Below are positions 41,278 to 54,662 of a stretch of 58,345 bases of DNA, in pieces. A program made the position numbers and the translations under genes. Position 1 is the stretch's first letter. Each line of letters opens with the position of its first letter. The stretch comes from Folioceros fuciformis (lineage: Eukaryota; Anthocerotophyta; Anthocerotopsida; Anthocerotales). Location of the stretch: the NCBI GenBank assembly GCA_049999805.1, contig JBNGIO010005968.1, positions 54,297-112,641 of the forward strand, given 5' to 3'. A model generated the notes under the pieces. That model searched no databases. It had not been told where the DNA came from and was given only the letters and a program-made list of their open reading frames with translations.

Positions 41278-44200
41278 TCACGACAGCTCGAACCCAGCGT
41301 TGCTTCGAATTGCGTAGCGTAGTTTCTCCCGTAGTGTGCTTGAACGTCTGTACGTTGGAAGCTGCCACGGAAGGAAAGATGCGTGAGTGACCCTTTCGAG
41401 AAGGGATTGAAAACGATCATGTATCATGACGCTGAACTTGCGGCGGGTGGAAGCACGAACGTACCTTTAATGTGTTGTAGCATGTGGATGCTGATGGCAA
41501 CCTTTCCACGTCCTGTCCACCGACAATTGCCCAGAATGGGGTGTCGCAGACTACCTGGATTTGCCGAAGAGGTCATTACCCATCCGGCGACTCACAAGGT
41601 ATCTCATTGCTTAGAACAACGCAAACCAAAGTGCTTGACAACCTTGTGAATGGTGAACTGGGGCTGGAGATGTTTGAAGCCGAGCAAGGGTGCTCGAGAG
41701 CAGCTAGTCACAAATTTGAGAAGCGCACAGCGTTCTTGGGGTTCCAGGCCACTAACTACCTGCACAAACAGAAGGTGGGGTTACCACAGGCCTGTGCCAA
41801 GAACCAGGTGCCCCATTACATCAGAGAACTAGCAAAACAACCTTCCAGAACATGCGCACGGTGTCGCTGGTTTCCTTGTAACCTCCCGAGTATCGCGTGT
41901 TGGCCCTTAGGTCATCAATATCAAAGTCGTTCTCTCCACCTGACAAGAGCTATTTTAGAGTTCAGATTACGGAGCAAGAAACGCGTCCTCTAGGCAAAAT
42001 CCCGCTGCTCTGACATTCTCACATCATCAATGCACTTCACAGACTTGAACCTGATTGAACTCCTTGGCATTGAAGAGCCCTAGCCAAGAAGGTGCTATCA
42101 GGTCTGACAACCCTCTTGAAAAAGCATCCATGATTGGCTTCATCTGCGAAACAAGTTGCTTCGCTCATATTTCGTATCTCCATGACGTGCAAGTTACCAA
42201 GTGAAGGACAGAGAAAAATCACATCGCACCTGCCTGTTGAGCTTATAGAATGCAACTGCATGCACATAATGTAGCTTATTCTCATTGGTGACCGCCACAT
42301 CTGCACCACCTGGTCTAAGTTCCACAACAGTGCGTTTCCCAAAAAGCTCCTCAGTGACGGTGAAATCCAAGGCGAGATCCCTAGCATCACCCTCGTAGTG
42401 CTGTCATCGTATCCATTCCATTTTAGTTCAACACCAGGGCCGCGCCGCAGGCAACAACAAACCAGTCAACACAATAACATACCTTGAGGTACATAAGATT
42501 TCGATGAAGCTCAGCATCCAGGCTTGAGAGCTCATCGAGAAAGCTACATCGCTGAAGCAGTTTCGAGACAAAGAGAGTTGAAAACGAGTATTCCAGCAGT
42601 ATACCCTCGTACAAAGCTTTACCAACTATTCTCCCCAGAAACTCTATCATCTGGAGACCATGCCCTAGACTGGCTGCTGCTGGATGGGGATACAGCAGTC
42701 CCTCCTCTGTATCTGTCTGCCTGAACAAGCCATACCTGCAAGCCGGTGAATCAGAAAATGATCCTCAACAGGGCTTACTCGAGTGCCTTCGGTGAGCTCA
42801 GGACCAATCAAGCTCCTTGCAAAGCTTATACAAGTTTGGGTGAGAGAGTACCCTGGATCGAATGCGGCCTTTGCAAGATCTGTGAGAAATTCCTTGAAAA
42901 GACCTCCATAGTCAAGACCTGCTTCCGCAAGTCCATGCTCGTTCACAAATGATACATTCACACAGCACTTGAGTTTTGATCCCAAAGGATTCAGTTGGGC
43001 AAAACCATCCTCCACAATGTGGTTCCGTCTAAGAGCTATCTCGATGGTTCCTCGACCCAGTCCAGGAGCATCACCCCCAATCCTCTTGAGCATCTTGTCT
43101 GCCCTTACGAACTCTCGAAATATCCGTACCCTACATTGACAGAAAATGGGTAAGTTGTTTACAGGAAAATGAAAATCAGTCCAATAAAAAAACAAAGATG
43201 GAATATGAGCAAAAAGAACACCTTTCATCGAAGGGCAGAACATGAGGGATTGTAGTCAGCACAACACCCAGGGCTGGAGCTTGCGATACTTCTCCATTTT
43301 TCCCTGAGGCTACTGCAACTTCATGAGCTCTTGCTGCTGCTGCCGTGGCAAGATGTGTGGTTGCTGCAGGAGCAAGCCATAATGACGGATGACAGAAACT
43401 TCGTCTACAATCCCGTTCGTACAGTGAGCGTAAACATCTGACAGCTGCATCCATAAGAAACGACTGCCTGTACTTCGCAGCTGAGAAAAACCCATTGTAA
43501 ACCATTGTATTGAGGGTGGCTGAGATCACCCTTTGCTGCGCTAGAGTGAAAGGAGCCTGCCGACAGTTTTGAGATCAGTTAGAAACCCATCTTTTAATGC
43601 CAATCATCACGACTTTGTCAAACCTAGGTTGACAGAACGCAACAACACTTGAGGTGACAGACTGAAACAGTCAGGAATGGAAAGCAGTTCCCAGGGTTTT
43701 AGCCTTCAGACCGCCCAAGAAGCCAATGAGGGTGCAGAAAAGTCATCTACATACCTGTCGCTCATAGAACTCCTCATCATCCACTACCATCAGGAGATGC
43801 GCATACACGGCACAGAAAAGTGAAAGGACCGGAACAGCACTCTCAGGGACACCAGCAGGTCCTCGTTTCATTGCAGGTACATCCCACTGCTGACTGCCAG
43901 GCTGTTGGCTCGGCTCAAGAACAGGCTCAGCAGCTGATGTGCTTGCATCAGCACTGACGCTCTTGAACTTCATCTTCGTCACTAGTGATGTGGCCCAGTT
44001 ACTCTTCACGCTTTTCTCTTCTTCGTCAGGAACTGCTTTCTTGCTGGCCAACATGTCCATAGTCAACTCCGAACCAGGATGGGATTTCGCCCCAGCGTCC
44101 TTGACACTTCCAAGGTTGAGAGTGGAATAAATCCACTCCCAGAATTGTGGCAACAGTGACTGAGTGAAAGCCAACATGTTGAGAACAGGAAGGGCCCCAC

Positions 44201-46305
44201 CAAAGGAGTTCAAAGCTGAGAACACTGTTAACAGACTAGAATAAAGCTTGGCCACCTCAGAAAGTCCAAGCACTTTCCTCATGTTTGCACCTTGGGTGAC
44301 AACCTGGTTTGACGCTACATTCAGTAACTCCATCAGGTGCCAATGCTGATGCATTGGTTTCAACAATTCCACTAACAGCGTGACAATATGATTGCTGTTG
44401 CTTTCGGTACCATCCTCATGATTGCCAGTGTCTGAGATATCGTAATCTACGTCTCTGCGGGTTTGACTATCCACCCAAGGCGTCAAGTCATCTAGTAGAC
44501 AACACAGAGCCTGAACATACTCCTCGCAGCTTAGGCCTTTCACAAACTGCCCCTCGAAATCTTCGCTTTTGCCAGAGCTTTGTCCTGCTGCAGTTGCCAA
44601 ATTAACAATATTCGCCAAGGCCCACGCTGAGCAAGGAATTCCTTCATACTCTGGATCAGTTTGTTGTAAGGGAACTTCGGCTGTTGAAGAGCGGGGTGCA
44701 GCTGAGAAAGTGACTTTGGACAGACCCTTGATAGGTACCTGGGACAAAGAAGACACGGCATACAGTTACCTGAATACAAAGTTGCCCCCAAAACCCATGT
44801 ATAAGAACAGAATTCCACAGCAGCCAGGCCATGAACTCAAAGGGCAGGACTAGTACCCCAAAGGACCGTAGGCATGGGCCCAAGGTAGTAGAATGCTGAA
44901 GTGCACGCACAAGAGGAGCAGGAAGGCGCTGTGCTAAGAAGGGTACAGTTAAAATTTGCAAACAGAATTGCGCTGCTGCTCTGGCTGCCGCAGCTCTGTA
45001 GTCCTTTAACTGGTCAGCAGCCTCAGCTTGAGATTCTGTACTAGCTACAGAAAGAACAACTAGAGGACGCAATGCCAAGGTTATGGCACTGGTTGTTATG
45101 ATCAATAGTGGGGATCCATTCTGCTCAGAATTCTTCCCTGAAGCTGCACAGTTTGTCGACAAGTATGTGCGTACAGCGTGGTACAGCCCAGCATTTCCTT
45201 CCGCCAGCCATTCCAAAAGGCCTAGCACCACTTGATCAGCTTTCGTCCTGCTATCCTTCAACCCAGGTTGAAGAAATTTCCATGTACTGGTGTCTGTGAG
45301 CTCAACTAACAACCGCACTGACAGGGCCAGCAGAGGAGTCGCAGCCCCTTCCAGGCGTGGAGACACGTAGTTGCTTTTAGACAAGATAGCACAACAGACG
45401 CTCAAAAGCTTTCGAACTTGATGCAGCCATATGCTTTGATCTTCTCGGGAGCCTATGACAAGAACACAATAATTGTGCTGCGGGTCTGCCAACACCCACA
45501 CCCGTCAACGTCAATGCCAAGCTCCCCCACCGCCCACAGCAATCCAAGCTAAAAGCACCCTACCAGAGCAATTGATACTGTCAAGAAGAATCCGAAAGCA
45601 CGTTGCCAATCGAAGAGAATCCTTAACATCTGTGCCTCGTGCTCCACAAGAGGACTGGCCGATGAAGAAGAGGACAGGACGGACAACACGATCCGCCACT
45701 TCCTTGGCACTGAATAGGGAAAACTTGTCTGAGTGCTGAAGAACCTTAGCATCCCACTCCGCCCGTGCCTCATCCGCTACCTTTCGAGCAACATTGCAAC
45801 TTCTCCAGACACGCTGCATTCGGGAAAAACCGATCCAGTTTACATCCAAGCCACTCCAACTGCACCGACCTGCTCCTTCTCACCAAATCCGCAGCTCAGC
45901 AACCACATACCTGTATTAATAGGGCAGAGGCGGCGACCTTCTTAGCATGTCCCCGAGACGCCCTCTCCTGAGCAACCTTCTCCAGCAACACATCCCTGCT
46001 CACCTCCCTCGCGCTGGCACCTCTCAGAGATACCTGCCCACCACAACCCAAAACCGAAGATGGCAATGAAGGGCACAGCACAAGCACGGCCCATTGGAAC
46101 CCACGCAGATCACCAAATAAACAACAAACAAGCCCCCGAGAGGAAATTGCGCACAGATGACGCAGGGAGGAAATCCACAGCACCCTAAAAGCCAACCACA
46201 ATTCTGCGAATTGTGATCCTCACCCATAGCTTGCCACCCCCGTCCACCAGCACTCAAATTCAACCCAAGGTGACGTACCTGGCGGCCTTTGCTGTGTTGC
46301 ATCAT
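41278..46305 (-). CDS. UPL7: HECT E3 ubiquitin ligase UPL7
   Basis: Fourteen exons, 46305-46279, 46033-45911, 45813-45564, 45452-44770, 44738-43755, 43556-43222, 43130-42852, 42735-42483, 42400-42230, 42143-42051, 41949-41842, 41759-41643, 41554-41465 and 41361-41278, join in phase to 1198 residues. The N-terminus [20 protein letters not shown] and an IQ-like segment ([17 protein letters not shown]) match UPL7. The HECT domain occupies about the last 370 residues: [53 protein letters not shown] and the catalytic Cys near residue 1166 in [12 protein letters not shown]. It ends in ELS, as in plant UPL7. The enzyme takes ubiquitin from E2 onto the Cys and passes it to substrate. The first exon encodes only nine residues. 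Confidence 0.96.
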
Positions 46306-49173
46306 CCCCACAGGCGGCAGGATCCCACCCCACTGCTACGAGTCCCCCATGACCTGCCTCCAACATCACCTCATCCCTCCGCCGGCGCTGGCCGCCGAGC
46401 AAGTTTCGCCACAAAGAGTACCAGAGCCAAAGCTGGCTGGATAAGCACTACAGTTCCCCTCCGAATGTGCACCACATTCAGACCGCTGGGAACTGCCAAT
46501 CCACATTCACCGGCCCGTGGTTCAACACGCCATCACGTCTACACGTCTAGCGATGTACATATGTGCAGTTAAATGTGGAACCTTTGTCCTTGCTCCTCAA
46601 CTTTTCATTCGCTATCACAAAGAATTTGTCGCACATATTTCCATGTCCGATACTATAGCACTTTTCTCGTTTCCTTCGGGACCGGGTGTGTGGTCAGCAC
46701 GGAGGTCTTCGAAAGGCCCGTCGAGAGGTCGATCTCCGTCTCCTTCTGTGCGCACATGCCAGCAGCTCTAATCGCCATGTCGTTGTCGGATGCCAATTTC
46801 TGCGGAGTCCGCGCTCGAAAATGGTGGTGGCGGGGCTTGACAGCATGCCAGCCAAGAGCGCGAGGACAGCGCAGTTGGGCCTGCGCGTGCTGGCCGCTGG
46901 AAAAGCATTTGAGGCCGGCGTGCGGTTGTGGAATTGCAAGAGGTAGATCAGCAGCAGGACCATCCAAGCTCAGCACACAACACAATGTAGTGTATGCACA
47001 GAGCAGCTGTTTGAGAGATGTTCACCTCGAGTGAGGAAGCGCCTACGCGACAGGATGCATCTTCATCCACAGACTGGAAAGCTTGAAGGCATGCGACATC
47101 GGTCGAGGACTGTGCTTCTCTATCTTTGCCTGAATCTACTGCAAGCGGTCGTCTCTAATGAATCCAACATTGCTCGCTCGACAAGAGCCAGACAAGAATC
47201 TATAGAACCCGGAGTACAGTATGTGCTCTACACGGCTTTAGGAAGACCGACAGAGGCTGCCTACAATTCGGCATGTTACAGGATCCTCTTCATGGAGTAA
47301 GAGCTGGGACCGTTCGAAACAGAATCACCCGCACACGCAAGACACAACGTGTTACACACGTCAACCCCTTTCTGCTCGCTCTTACCTCATGTGGCCAAAC
47401 CTGTTGCTTCAAACCAGCAACTGGGATGTGGCACCGGTTGGAACGGCATTTCGATGACGATACCACAATCGGCAGGGGCAGGTAAGAAGAAAACCTGACA
47501 ATCCATTCTCTTATCCTCTCCTCCCAAGACGCTGACAACGGCAAGTCCATCACCGTTCGGAGACACTCCTAAACAACCATCTCCTTCGGCAGGTGATGCC
47601 CCAGGGGCGACCGGGTGAGCATAGCAATGCGCACAACGGGTCTGCCAACGCCGTACCCTATTCCTCGCTCGGCACGTACTCAATCCACTTGCCTGTCGCA
47701 CATCCCCACATGTTCCAGGCATTTAGCAGCGCGATGGCCGCTTGTTCCAAAGATATGTTCCCGATACCCCTCCTGCCAGGCCTGGTGGTCCCCTCCTCAC
47801 GGCTCACGCCCGTCGATGCTACACAGGATGCAGTGTACCGGAAAGGACGCGTGGTTATCGAAGCTTCCTCCTGCACCTCTCACAGGAAAGCTGTTTGCAT
47901 ACTTGCATGTGTCGCTCAGACCTGTGTCCTGGCCTCCAGGTCCCTTTCCAAAAAAAAATCTCAAAACTGCTTTCTGTAGTATCTATCTGTGGTGCACTGG
48001 TGGCGCATTGCATGGACCAGTTGCTTTCATAGATTCCTGTGCTCGCGGCGCAAGGCACGCAACTCCGCTGCGTGCCAACATTCTTTGGCCATTCCACACG
48101 CACAATACGAGATGCCGGGCGCCGTCACCGCAGCACCTGTCCTTCCTCTCAACCTCCTCTTCCCATGTTCACACACCTGCCATGAAACACTCTTTTTATC
48201 TACCCGTGTCTTCGTCAAGTTATATTCCTTCAGCCCTATTCCCGATCCGTTGGTTGGCATCGTTCAAACACCTGCCTTTGAGACAGGCCAATTATCAAAC
48301 CCGATCACCATGTCATCCCACACGACGCGTCATTGAGGGTGGAGGGAAGAGCTACAAATGGAGACCAGGATCAAAAGCAAGTGTTAAGTGCCAAGTGGGG
48401 GCCGCTTTAGTGCNNNNNNNNNNNNNNNNNNNNNNNNNNNNNNNNNNNNNNNNNNNNNNNNNNNNNNNNNNNNNNNNNNNNNNNNNNNNNNNNNNNNNNN
48501 NNNNNNNNNNNNNGTCGCAGATTCCCGTTCTCACGGCTACACACAGCTACTAGTAATAACATTGCTTCTGGGTTGTCTTGAAAAATATAGTTGTTTACCC
48601 GCGAGTTCACGACATTTGCGGCGTCGTCTGATAAGTGTTCTCTTCTAGCGTCCAAGGCAACCTGCCTTGGATATCGCCTCACCGTCGTACCAGCACCTGT
48701 GCCGGGTGCTAGTTGTGCGCCTTCGCCAGGCCCCCCAGGGAGTTTTGAGCGTTCCCAATTGGTCCTGGTGCTCCAAGAAGGGAAGCTCCCTCGAGCTCAT
48801 ATTTTCGGCGAGGGGTTCGTGCGCTGCCGCAACGTGAATTTGGTGCGCGTATGACCATATGCGTGCGCGTCGTCCATGCCTGTGATGCAGAAATTCTGTG
48901 TTAGTCCGGTGCGAGGGCACCTTGGAGGCGTAAGAGCAAGCCTGGCCTCCGATTGCTCATCTGCCGCGATTGCCTGGCCTCCTATATCATCCACCATTTT
49001 ATAACGTCGGCGGTAAGGAGGCTCTTGGAGGACAATTGGCAGCCGGAGCCTGGAGGTGACTACCCACAAATTGGAGCACGCCAGGAAGCTACCTGCAGTG
49101 GATCCCTCTGCCTGGCAATTGTGTGAATTTCTGCTGGTTGCACAGAATTTGCGTGCAGGCGGTGTGATCAAAC
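46306..49173. other. 2.9 kb without a resolved gene; possible minus-strand coding; 100-N gap
   Basis: Bases 46306 to about 46560 are the promoter side of UPL7, and those just before 49174 the leader of the CNNM gene. In between, the minus strand has GC3-biased frames that may be exons of an unrecognised gene: 46985-46653 (ending DNDMAIRAAGMC...ETRKVL), around 47722-47387 and 47876-47658 (SLEQAAIALLNAWNMWG). They match no family I know, and I could not join them with convincing splice sites. The gap at 48414-48513 may hide part of it. Confidence 0.4.
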
Positions 49174-52072
49174 ATGGCTCAACACTGTTGCGACGGAAAG
49201 TTCTGGCTGTACCTGCTCATCATTCTCGGCCTGGTGCTGTTTGCCGGCTTGATGTCTGGCCTAACTTTGGGACTCATGTCGCTGGGGCTAGTGGACTTGG
49301 AGGTGCTGATCAAGTCTGGCACTCCGGACGATAAGAAGCACGCAGGTACCGCTCGCGATATGTGTGGCGTTCCTTCGAACGAGTCGGGTTGACTGGCTCT
49401 GTGCGCGGTGTTGCATGTTCTTAAGTTTTTGGTTTGCACAGAGAAAATATTACCTGTGGTGAAGAATCAGCACCTGCTGCTTTGTACTCTTCTCATTGGC
49501 AATGCATTGGCAATGGAGGTCAGACGGTTGCCTTGTTTTGTCAGGAGTAATCATTTCCAGGTTGCATGCCCGTTAACGTTGTACCGGCGTTTCAGGCACT
49601 TCCGATATTTCTGGATTCCTTGGTCAATGCTTGGGGAGCTGTCTTGATATCTGTCACTCTCATTCTTATGTTTGGCGAGGTGAATATGTTCAATTTTTGC
49701 TGAAATAGTGAGTTGCTCTGCACTCTTCTCTTGAGGAATGTCTTTCAATGTTCCCTCTCACTGTTTGAGGCAGATCATACCACAAGCAGTTTGTTCTAGG
49801 TATGGTTTGGCCGTTGGAGCAGCGATGGCACCTGTAGTACGTCTCCTCGTGTGTGTGTTTTTCCCAGTTTCTTATCCCATCAGCAAGGTATGTTATGTTG
49901 CATCCTGATGGATTCTTCTCAGTATTGTTTCTGTCTTAGTTTTGTCTGTCATTCCTCTTTTGTGTCTGTTCCATAGTACAGAGTAAGGTTTTTCACTGAG
50001 ATGAGCTTTGGCCTTCGCAGATTCTTGATTCAATTCTCGGCAAAGGTCACGTTGCCCTCTTTCGCAGGGCTGAGCTTAAAACTCTTGTGAACATGCACGG
50101 CAATGAGGTTAGGAGTCTTCGGCTGTACAACCTGAACCCTTCTTTGCAAGGCTGGAGAGTCTTATATCTGACAAAAGTCGTGCCTGATGTGCAGGCTGGG
50201 AAGGGTGGAGAGCTGACTCACGATGAAACAACAATAATAGCAGGAGCACTAGAGATGACTGAAAAGACCGCTGCTCATGCTATGACTCCCATATCCTCAG
50301 CATTTACTATTGATATCAACGCCAAACTGGATCTGTACACACTTTTCCATCTCTTGATAGTGGTGATCTATCGTGAAAGGTTTGAAACATGCTCCTTAAC
50401 AGTTATGGGCTCATTCCTTTCAGGGATACTATGAACCTGGTAATGAACAGAGGCCACAGCCGACTGCCTGTTTATGCTGACCAGCCCACAAACATCATTG
50501 GTCTCATTCTGGTTTGTCACCTTTGACATGCAACCCATGTCTCCTTGCAATTGGGTCTCACAGAATCAACCTAGAACCCAGGAAAGGTTTTTGCATTAAG
50601 CTAGCCTAACTAAAACTTGCGATGCCTTGTGTCAGGTGAAGAATTTGCTCACAGTGCGTCCAGAAGATGAGACTCCTGTGAGACAGTTGACAATTAGAAA
50701 AATACCAAGGTACATTTAATGGAGGAGGATAGTGATGGGTAACTAAGTTTTGAACGATATGGGTTTAGAGACAGCGAATCCATTTTATGCTATACTGGAC
50801 AGTCTGTCAAGCTCCGGTCGGGTTGTCGTGATTGTTGCACTTTCTGCATTCAATCTGACCATGCCTTTTGATGTTGCGTTTTAGGGTTCCTGAGAACATG
50901 CCCTTGTATGACATCCTGAACGAATTTCAGAAAGGGCATAGTCACATGGCTGCTGTCGTGAGACGTGACTTACAGAATGCAGAGAGCACTGGCAAGGGTC
51001 TCAAGAGGCACAGTTCAAACTTGCAAAAGGGGAAATACACAGACTCTGCATGTTTGTAGCTTTTGCCTACCACCTTCTCTGGTCAAATCTTCTTTTGTCT
51101 GCTACATGAACTGCACAGAATTGGAGTCTAGGTATTTTCAGGCTGTTGCATGACTCGGACAGGACTGATGCTTTTGATTTGCGATCTTGTGTACAGCTAC
51201 AGGTACCCATAAGATGGTGGGGGGTCCAATTCCTGAAAATTCTTCCTCAGATGCCACTCTCGATCGAAAAGAGAACAGTGGGACAATTTACACAAGGTCT
51301 GCGAACGATGACGGCGATGGACACTCTCCCTCTCGAAGGGAGAAAGGCGTCCCTTCGCTGGAGAGAAATAAGAGATGGTCGCAAGTTAGGACTGGCAATG
51401 TTTTGGAGTTGCAGGCAGAAGAAGTTCCCAGCTTTCCAACTGATGAGGAAGTGGTTGGAATTATCACCATGGAGGACGTCATTGAGGAGCTCCTCCAGGT
51501 ATACATTCGTAGTCCTCCCTCGTATCTAACGAGACCAAACCTGTTGGAGATAAGAGTTTTTCTTAGCACGTCGCCGTGGGGTAGCAGTTTGCTCTCAAAT
51601 GGCCTGATCCCGGAGTGCAATAGATGGACTAAGCGTACCATTGCATGCGCGTCAATGCAGGAGGAAATTTTGGATGAGACGGACGTGTACATCGACGTGC
51701 ATGAGAGGTTAAGCTTAGATGGTTTTGAGGGATGCATTAATGCTTTCTATAGTTATTGTGGCTTGTATTGCGTTTTGACAACGATCTGTGTGGTTCGCTG
51801 AAAAGGTCATCTTGCTGTATGTCAGGATCCGAGTAAATTTGCAACCTTCGGGTGGGAAGGCCACTCCCGGTACATCTTTTACCCGGTCGACCAGTCTGGG
51901 ACGGCATATTGCAAAACGGCCGTCATCTCCAACTGTAGGCGCCACATCAACGGGGACTGGCCCGTCCCCACCGTCTCCTTTTGCTGCTAGCCCACCTCGA
52001 TTTGTCCATCAGTTGTTATCCAAGCAACATGTTACGTCACAGCGTCGACACGATTCAAGCGGGGTTCCTTGA
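49174..52072 (+). CDS. CNNM/DUF21 transporter-like protein with CBS domains
   Basis: Twelve exons, 49174-49345, 49442-49518, 49596-49679, 49774-49887, 50021-50107, 50195-50334, 50424-50511, 50636-50709, 50885-50997, 51203-51498, 51661-51707 and 51826-52072, in phase; 512 residues. The DUF21 transmembrane domain has [35 protein letters not shown] and the helix [17 protein letters not shown]. Two CBS units follow ([49 protein letters not shown]). The long Ser-rich insert in exon 10 and the Ser/Pro tail fit plant members. Plant DUF21/CBS proteins are relatives of CNNM and CorC magnesium transport proteins and sit in membranes such as the tonoplast; Mg export is inferred, not shown. Confidence 0.94.
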
Positions 52073-52509
52073 CGTGTGCGGAGGCACGAGAACTGACCAG
52101 TTTGGCTTCGTCCGTCTGTACTCGCATACTTGAAGTAAGCTCTCTGCACTGTTACATGCATCTGCTAGTTCCTGAAACGTCCTCTTAAACCAGAATACGT
52201 GAAGTGTGCAGAGGAACGGGAGAGAGCTCTGCCACGCGGCGGATGAGAGTTTTCGGGGTTCAGACCAGCACCACGGGAGCAATCATTTTGTGACGGACAG
52301 GGTAACTTCTCGTATCTAATATGGCGGTATCTCGTGCATGGAGTGATTTTGTGTTCCATGGCCTCTGCTCTCTCTAGCACGAGAGCTGAGCCTGGAAACA
52401 CTGTGGACCTTCGGCAGAAGGCATATTGGTGAAAAGGGATTCAGGAGTTTGGTAGGAAGTGTGAGTCACTAAGGGTACTGAGTAGGGCTGTACCCGCCGG
52501 CTTGACCAC
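52073..52509. other. Convergent 3' ends
   Basis: About 437 bases between the stop codons of the CNNM gene and the protease-like gene, probably 3' untranslated regions. No gene seen. Confidence 0.55.
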
Positions 52510-54662
52510 CTATTCTGTTCCAGAGGACGCAGAAACTACAGCGCGCAGTTGGTTGTAGGATAAGAGAAGCCTGCTTCGGACAGTAGTCCATGGAACAAAG
52601 AGTCCCAACAAAGCTTTGTGTGTTACGTTTGCTGCGGCATACGCAGCATGGCCATCAGCAAATCGCTCCAATTTGCTGGACGGACACAAAGTACGAGCCT
52701 CCTTGGTTAAGGTGACTTGATCGGGCACTTCACTGGAGCTTCCTATTACAGGAGGCTCAGCTTCCTTGGCTTGTGCATCAGTGGCAAGTATTGTGCGCAA
52801 ATGAATCCCAAGCAACTCACCCTGGTGGGACAAGACGGCCCCACCTTGTGTACCTGCAGCGCGGAGCGGCATGACGAGAGCCCGCCAAACAAGGGTCGGC
52901 AAGTACGGGCAACGGACTAATCAAAAAATTGGGTTTGCTTACCTGGGAAGCTCTTGTAGTCGGCGACGATGCCAAATTCCGGGTGAAGAATCCTGGACAC
53001 GACGCCGGACACCAGCACCGGCTGGTCCATGGGGTGATCGTGGGCTCGCCAAGGCAGCACGTCCACGAGGGACGGGTACGCTAGCAGGAACACAGGCTCG
53101 CCGAGCACGAATTTCCGGGTGGCGGAAGAAGGAAAGCGCAGCGGCTTGGGCCCGTGAGGATCGAATCGCGGGTAGTGCACGGTTCTGGTATCCTGGATCC
53201 GGAAGAAGGAAATATCGACGCCATTCCAGGACGCGATGTGCTTCACCAGCCCCAGATTGACCTCGTACGCTTCCTCCTGCAGCCCCCAGCGCGCCTTGCC
53301 ATTGGGGCCCGGCAGCGCGTCCACCACCAGATGCCGCGCCGTCACCACCACGTTTTGCAGCGGCAGAGTCTCGCTCCCGGGCTCGCTCACGTCATCCGGG
53401 TGCAGGAGCACGCAGGTGCCCACAGTCCCCGCGGCGCGCACCAGGCGCAGCACGCCGGCCGTCTTGGCCAGGGCCTGCCAGTCGGGCTGCCCGGCCTCCC
53501 GCCCTGGCATGGCTTGGTGCGGCCTCATTCTGTACCGCCGCATCAGCGTCTCCAGCGGCAGCAGCTCCCTCAGCTCGAACTGGGTGCGGTTCTTTTGAGC
53601 CGCCGCCTCGTCCTGCAGCACTCGGCTGCTGCTGCTGCCCAAGGACACGGACACCCGCCGCACTGCCTCCTCCGCCGCCGGCATTCTCCCCAGCAGCAGC
53701 TTCGGGACCTGCTCCGGCTCCGGCTCCTGCTCTCGCGCTGCCTCATCCCCCGGGTGCAGCAGGTCCTCGGCCTGCGCCTCTAGCCATCTGTCCTGGTGCG
53801 CCGCCGAGCCCTCCGTGCTGACCTCATTCTGCCGCGCGAGCTTGGCCGCCTCCGAGAGCAGCAGGGAGGCAGAGTAGTCCTGGGATATGGAATTCGGGAG
53901 CGCAGCGTCCACTTCCTCGATCACCAGTGCCTGCTGCGTTGTGGTTGTTGATGCTACCGCACCCTTGACTGGCGACTCGCCGGGCTGAAGCTTTGTAGGC
54001 CCTTGTTTGGCTGGCCTGGCAGGGGTCGGGATGGCCCGCAGCTTGGCCGGGAAGTTCTCAGGGTACAGATCGTAGGCCTTCTTGCTGAACTCGCGGTACT
54101 GCTTTGATGTGATCTCCGCTGCCGGCTTGCCCTTGCCTCGGTAGCTTTGCGGGGTCCGTGGCACGCTTCCGCTTTCTGTTGTGTGCTGGGAGGCAGTCTC
54201 GTCGGCCACGGAGGCCGCGTCCGGGGCTGATCCCGAGACCTGAACGGGAGAAACCCAGGCCGGGACATCGATGCCGCTGCCAGTGCCGCTACCTTCTCTG
54301 GATCTCGGTAGCTCAGATCCGCTGGCGCGTCGGACGGGGCCTGCCGCAGGGGCAGTCAGAGGAAGCCCAATGTCTGCCAGAGCTCCCAGGAGTTCCGCCA
54401 GATGAGGATCATTGTCGACCGACTTTCTCTTGGCCTGCAAGGAGGCCTCATTTCCACCCACATCGGCCTCCGTTTTGCTGCTGTTGCGTCTTCTGTTCGA
54501 CTCCGTCGTCGAGTTGTTGCTGTTGCGTCTGCTGTTCGACTCCGTCGTCGATTTGTTGCTGTTGCGTCTGCTGTTCGACTCCGTCGTCGATTGGTTGCTG
54601 TTGCGTCTACTGTCGGACTTCGTCTCCGTTGTGCTGCTGTGACGTCTACTGTTGGGCTCCAT
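52510..54662 (-). CDS. Trypsin-fold (S1/PA clan) protein lacking the catalytic serine
   Basis: Two exons, 54662-52943 and 52853-52510, in phase; 687 residues. The N-terminus holds five 13-residue repeats of the type SRRNSNxSTTESN, then a long low-complexity region (about 70-400). A trypsin-like domain follows: TCVLLHPDD, NVVVTARHLVV (His about 444), NGVDISFFRI (Asp about 483) and, across the intron, YKSFPGTQGGAVLSHQGELL. In active members the residue before GG is Ser (G-x-S-G-G); here it is Gln (codon CAA at 52848-52846). His and Asp are present, so this looks like a pseudoprotease, or a protein with a sequencing or assembly change. No signal peptide is seen; the location is probably intracellular. 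The function is not known. Confidence 0.78.
54456..54650 (-). repeat. 39-base tandem repeat encoding SRRNS units
   Basis: Within the first exon of the protease-like gene, five units of 39 bases encode SRRHSSTTETKSD, SRRNSNQSTTESN, SRRNSNKSTTESN, SRRNSNNSTTESN and a final RRRNSSKTE. The middle three are almost identical at DNA level, so copy number should vary between individuals. RRxS is a basophilic kinase consensus. Confidence 0.9.

Noticed and set aside
41484-41993. 169-residue plus-strand frame
   Set aside because: Antisense to three conserved HECT exons of UPL7, including the catalytic Cys exon.
53154-53783. 209-residue plus-strand frame opposite the protease-like gene
   Set aside because: Antisense shadow; composition dominated by Arg, Gln and His from complement codons.
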